Origin: Saprospiraceae bacterium
GTDB taxonomy: Bacteria > Bacteroidota > Bacteroidia > Chitinophagales > Saprospiraceae
Direction of reading: 5' to 3'
Length of the DNA: 8,277 nucleotides
Assembly: GCA_020437045.1 (NCBI GenBank)
Contig: JAGQWV010001045.1
Coordinates: forward strand, 1-8,277
A program made the translations under genes and the position numbers. The first letter of the stretch is position 1. Every line of letters begins with the position of its first letter. Positions 7,116-8,277 of the stretch are shown here, piece after piece. The notes below the pieces were generated by a model. It was not told the DNA's origin, made no database searches, and worked only from the letters and a program-made list of their open reading frames with translations.

Positions 7116-8277
7116 ATGCAGCCGGACGCCAGAAAGCGTTTTAATAATTCTTTTAGTCTTGATAAGTACCAGAATCTTCTGGAAGATGTTTATTATCAGT
7201 TCAATCACCGGCCCAATTTCCGCATAGCTGAAACACCTGTCTTTATCGATAGTGATTTGCAGAAACGTTTGTTTGAAGCTTGTGATCAGATCAGTTCGGC
7301 ACTATGCCGCAAGGATTTTAAAACGCTTACGGAAGCATCTTTGGAGGACAGTTACCGGGTGCCCGGGGAAGATGAACATACTACCTTCTTGCAAATGGAT
7401 TTCGGAATCTGTCGTGATGCAGAAGGAAACCTAGTTCCTAAACTAATCGAGGCTCAGGGATTTCCTTCGTTGTACTTGTACCAGGATATGATCGCGCAGC
7501 TATACCGACGTCATTTTGATATTCCCGAAAATTGCTCACATCTGTTCAACCTTACCTCAGAAGAATATATTGAACTTTTAAGACGAATAATCGTCGGAGA
7601 TTGTAAGCCGGAAAATGTAGTTCTTTTAGAGATAGAGCCTCATTTTCAGACAACACGGATTGATTTTCTCTGTACCGAAGAGAAATTAAATATCAAAACA
7701 CTTTGTATCAGTGACTTAAAAACCTCAGGCAGAAACCTTTTCTACCTGAATGAGCAAGGTAAGAAGGTGGATGTACATCGCATCTATAACCGGGTTATTT
7801 TTGATGAACTTTTGCAAAGACACGATCTAAAAACTGAATTCTTTTTCACTCGTGAGTGGGACGTCGAATGGGTGGGACATCCCAATTGGTTTTTTAGGAT
7901 CAGCAAATATACCCTCCCTCTCTTTGATAGTCCGTACGTGCCAAAGACTTGGTTTCTGAAGGATCTCACTCAAGTGCCGGATGATCTGGAAAATTATGTC
8001 TTAAAACCCATGTTTTCTTTTTCCGGAAGCGGTGTAATTTTTCATTTAAACAGAGAAGCCTTCGAAAAGACTAATAATCCTTCCAATTATATTCTGCAGG
8101 AGAAAGTAAAGTACGAGCCGGTTATTCAAACGCCTAATGATCCGGTAAAATGTGAAATACGAATGCTCTTATTATGGCCAAAAGATTCTGAAAAACCTTA
8201 TATTGTCAATAATCTTGCTCGATTGAGTAAAGGGGAAATGATTGGTGTCAAGTATAATAAAGATAAAGATTGGGTAG
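7116..8277 (+). CDS. Probable circularly permuted ATP-grasp carboxylate-amine/peptide ligase, C-terminus beyond the window
   Basis: The open frame runs 387 complete codons with no stop and leaves the right edge. The start is firm: an in-frame TAA at 7098-7100 leaves ATG 7116 as the only good candidate. I do not recognise a named family with certainty, but the motif order fits circularly permuted ATP-grasp ligases (glutathionylspermidine-synthase-like). IEAQGFPSLYLYQ (111-123) resembles the E-x-N/Q...P-S-L substrate/metal block. VHRIYNRVIFDEL (220-232) resembles their R-x-x-x-R-(V/I) strand. VLKPMFSFSGSGVIF (295-309) is the lysine plus glycine-rich ATP loop. ILQEKV (326-331) precedes EIRMLLLW (347-354) and NLARLSKGEMIGV (366-378), which resemble the adenine-linker glutamine and the metal-binding E-x-R/N region. 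Such enzymes join a carboxylate and an amine through an acyl phosphate. No signal peptide is present. It is 4 bp after the glutamine amidotransferase gene, so the two are co-expressed. The alternative is an ATP-grasp-fold protein that has lost activity. Confidence 0.65.
   Translation, partial: MQPDARKRFNNSFSLDKYQNLLEDVYYQFNHRPNFRIAETPVFIDSDLQKRLFEACDQISSALCRKDFKTLTEASLEDSYRVPGEDEHTTFLQMDFGICRDAEGNLVPKLIEAQGFPSLYLYQDMIAQLYRRHFDIPENCSHLFNLTSEEYIELLRRIIVGDCKPENVVLLEIEPHFQTTRIDFLCTEEKLNIKTLCISDLKTSGRNLFYLNEQGKKVDVHRIYNRVIFDELLQRHDLKTEFFFTREWDVEWVGHPNWFFRISKYTLPLFDSPYVPKTWFLKDLTQVPDDLENYVLKPMFSFSGSGVIFHLNREAFEKTNNPSNYILQEKVKYEPVIQTPNDPVKCEIRMLLLWPKDSEKPYIVNNLARLSKGEMIGVKYNKDKDWV

Overview
The window looks like chromosomal DNA from a member of the Bacteroidota. 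The main evidence is two promoters of the Bacteroidota type (a -7 box of the form TAnnTTTG with a TTG/TTTA element about 17-19 bp upstream), the absence of clear Shine-Dalgarno sequences, a beta-barrel outer-membrane protein of a kind common in that phylum, and the families of the other genes. The GC content is moderate, and a finer placement (for example Saprospiria-like) would be a guess.

Layout. Positions 1-282 (minus strand) hold the first 94 codons of an AMP-forming acyl-CoA ligase. A 208-bp divergent intergenic region follows, with an imperfect hairpin-like inverted repeat abutting a double -7 promoter. The promoter reads into a secreted protein at 491-1732, with an N-terminal domain carrying a CPFC motif and a C-terminal outer-membrane barrel. 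A 264-bp gap without a gene follows. Three metabolic genes on the plus strand come next, with gaps of 66 and 59 bp: a Gfo/Idh/MocA oxidoreductase (1997-3001), an apparently exported M20D/AbgB-like amidohydrolase (3068-4507) and a COG3573-type FAD-dependent dehydrogenase (4567-6198). A second Bacteroidota promoter, nearly a copy of the first over 34 bp, precedes a two-gene unit: a class I glutamine amidotransferase-like protein (6299-7111), then, 4 bp later, a large protein I read as a circularly permuted ATP-grasp ligase (7116 to the window end, unfinished).

How the genes may work together. The amidotransferase/ATP-grasp pair is the most interesting part. One protein has an intact Cys-His-Glu triad, able to hydrolyse gamma-glutamyl amides or release ammonia. 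The other has the motif series of ATP-dependent carboxylate-amine/peptide ligases. Together they suggest an unassigned amide- or peptide-forming pathway that continues beyond the right edge. The three middle genes could be a small catabolic or scavenging unit (an exported amidohydrolase with two cytosolic redox enzymes), but nothing in the sequence fixes a substrate. No tRNA, rRNA, CRISPR array, insertion sequence or convincing rho-independent terminator was seen.
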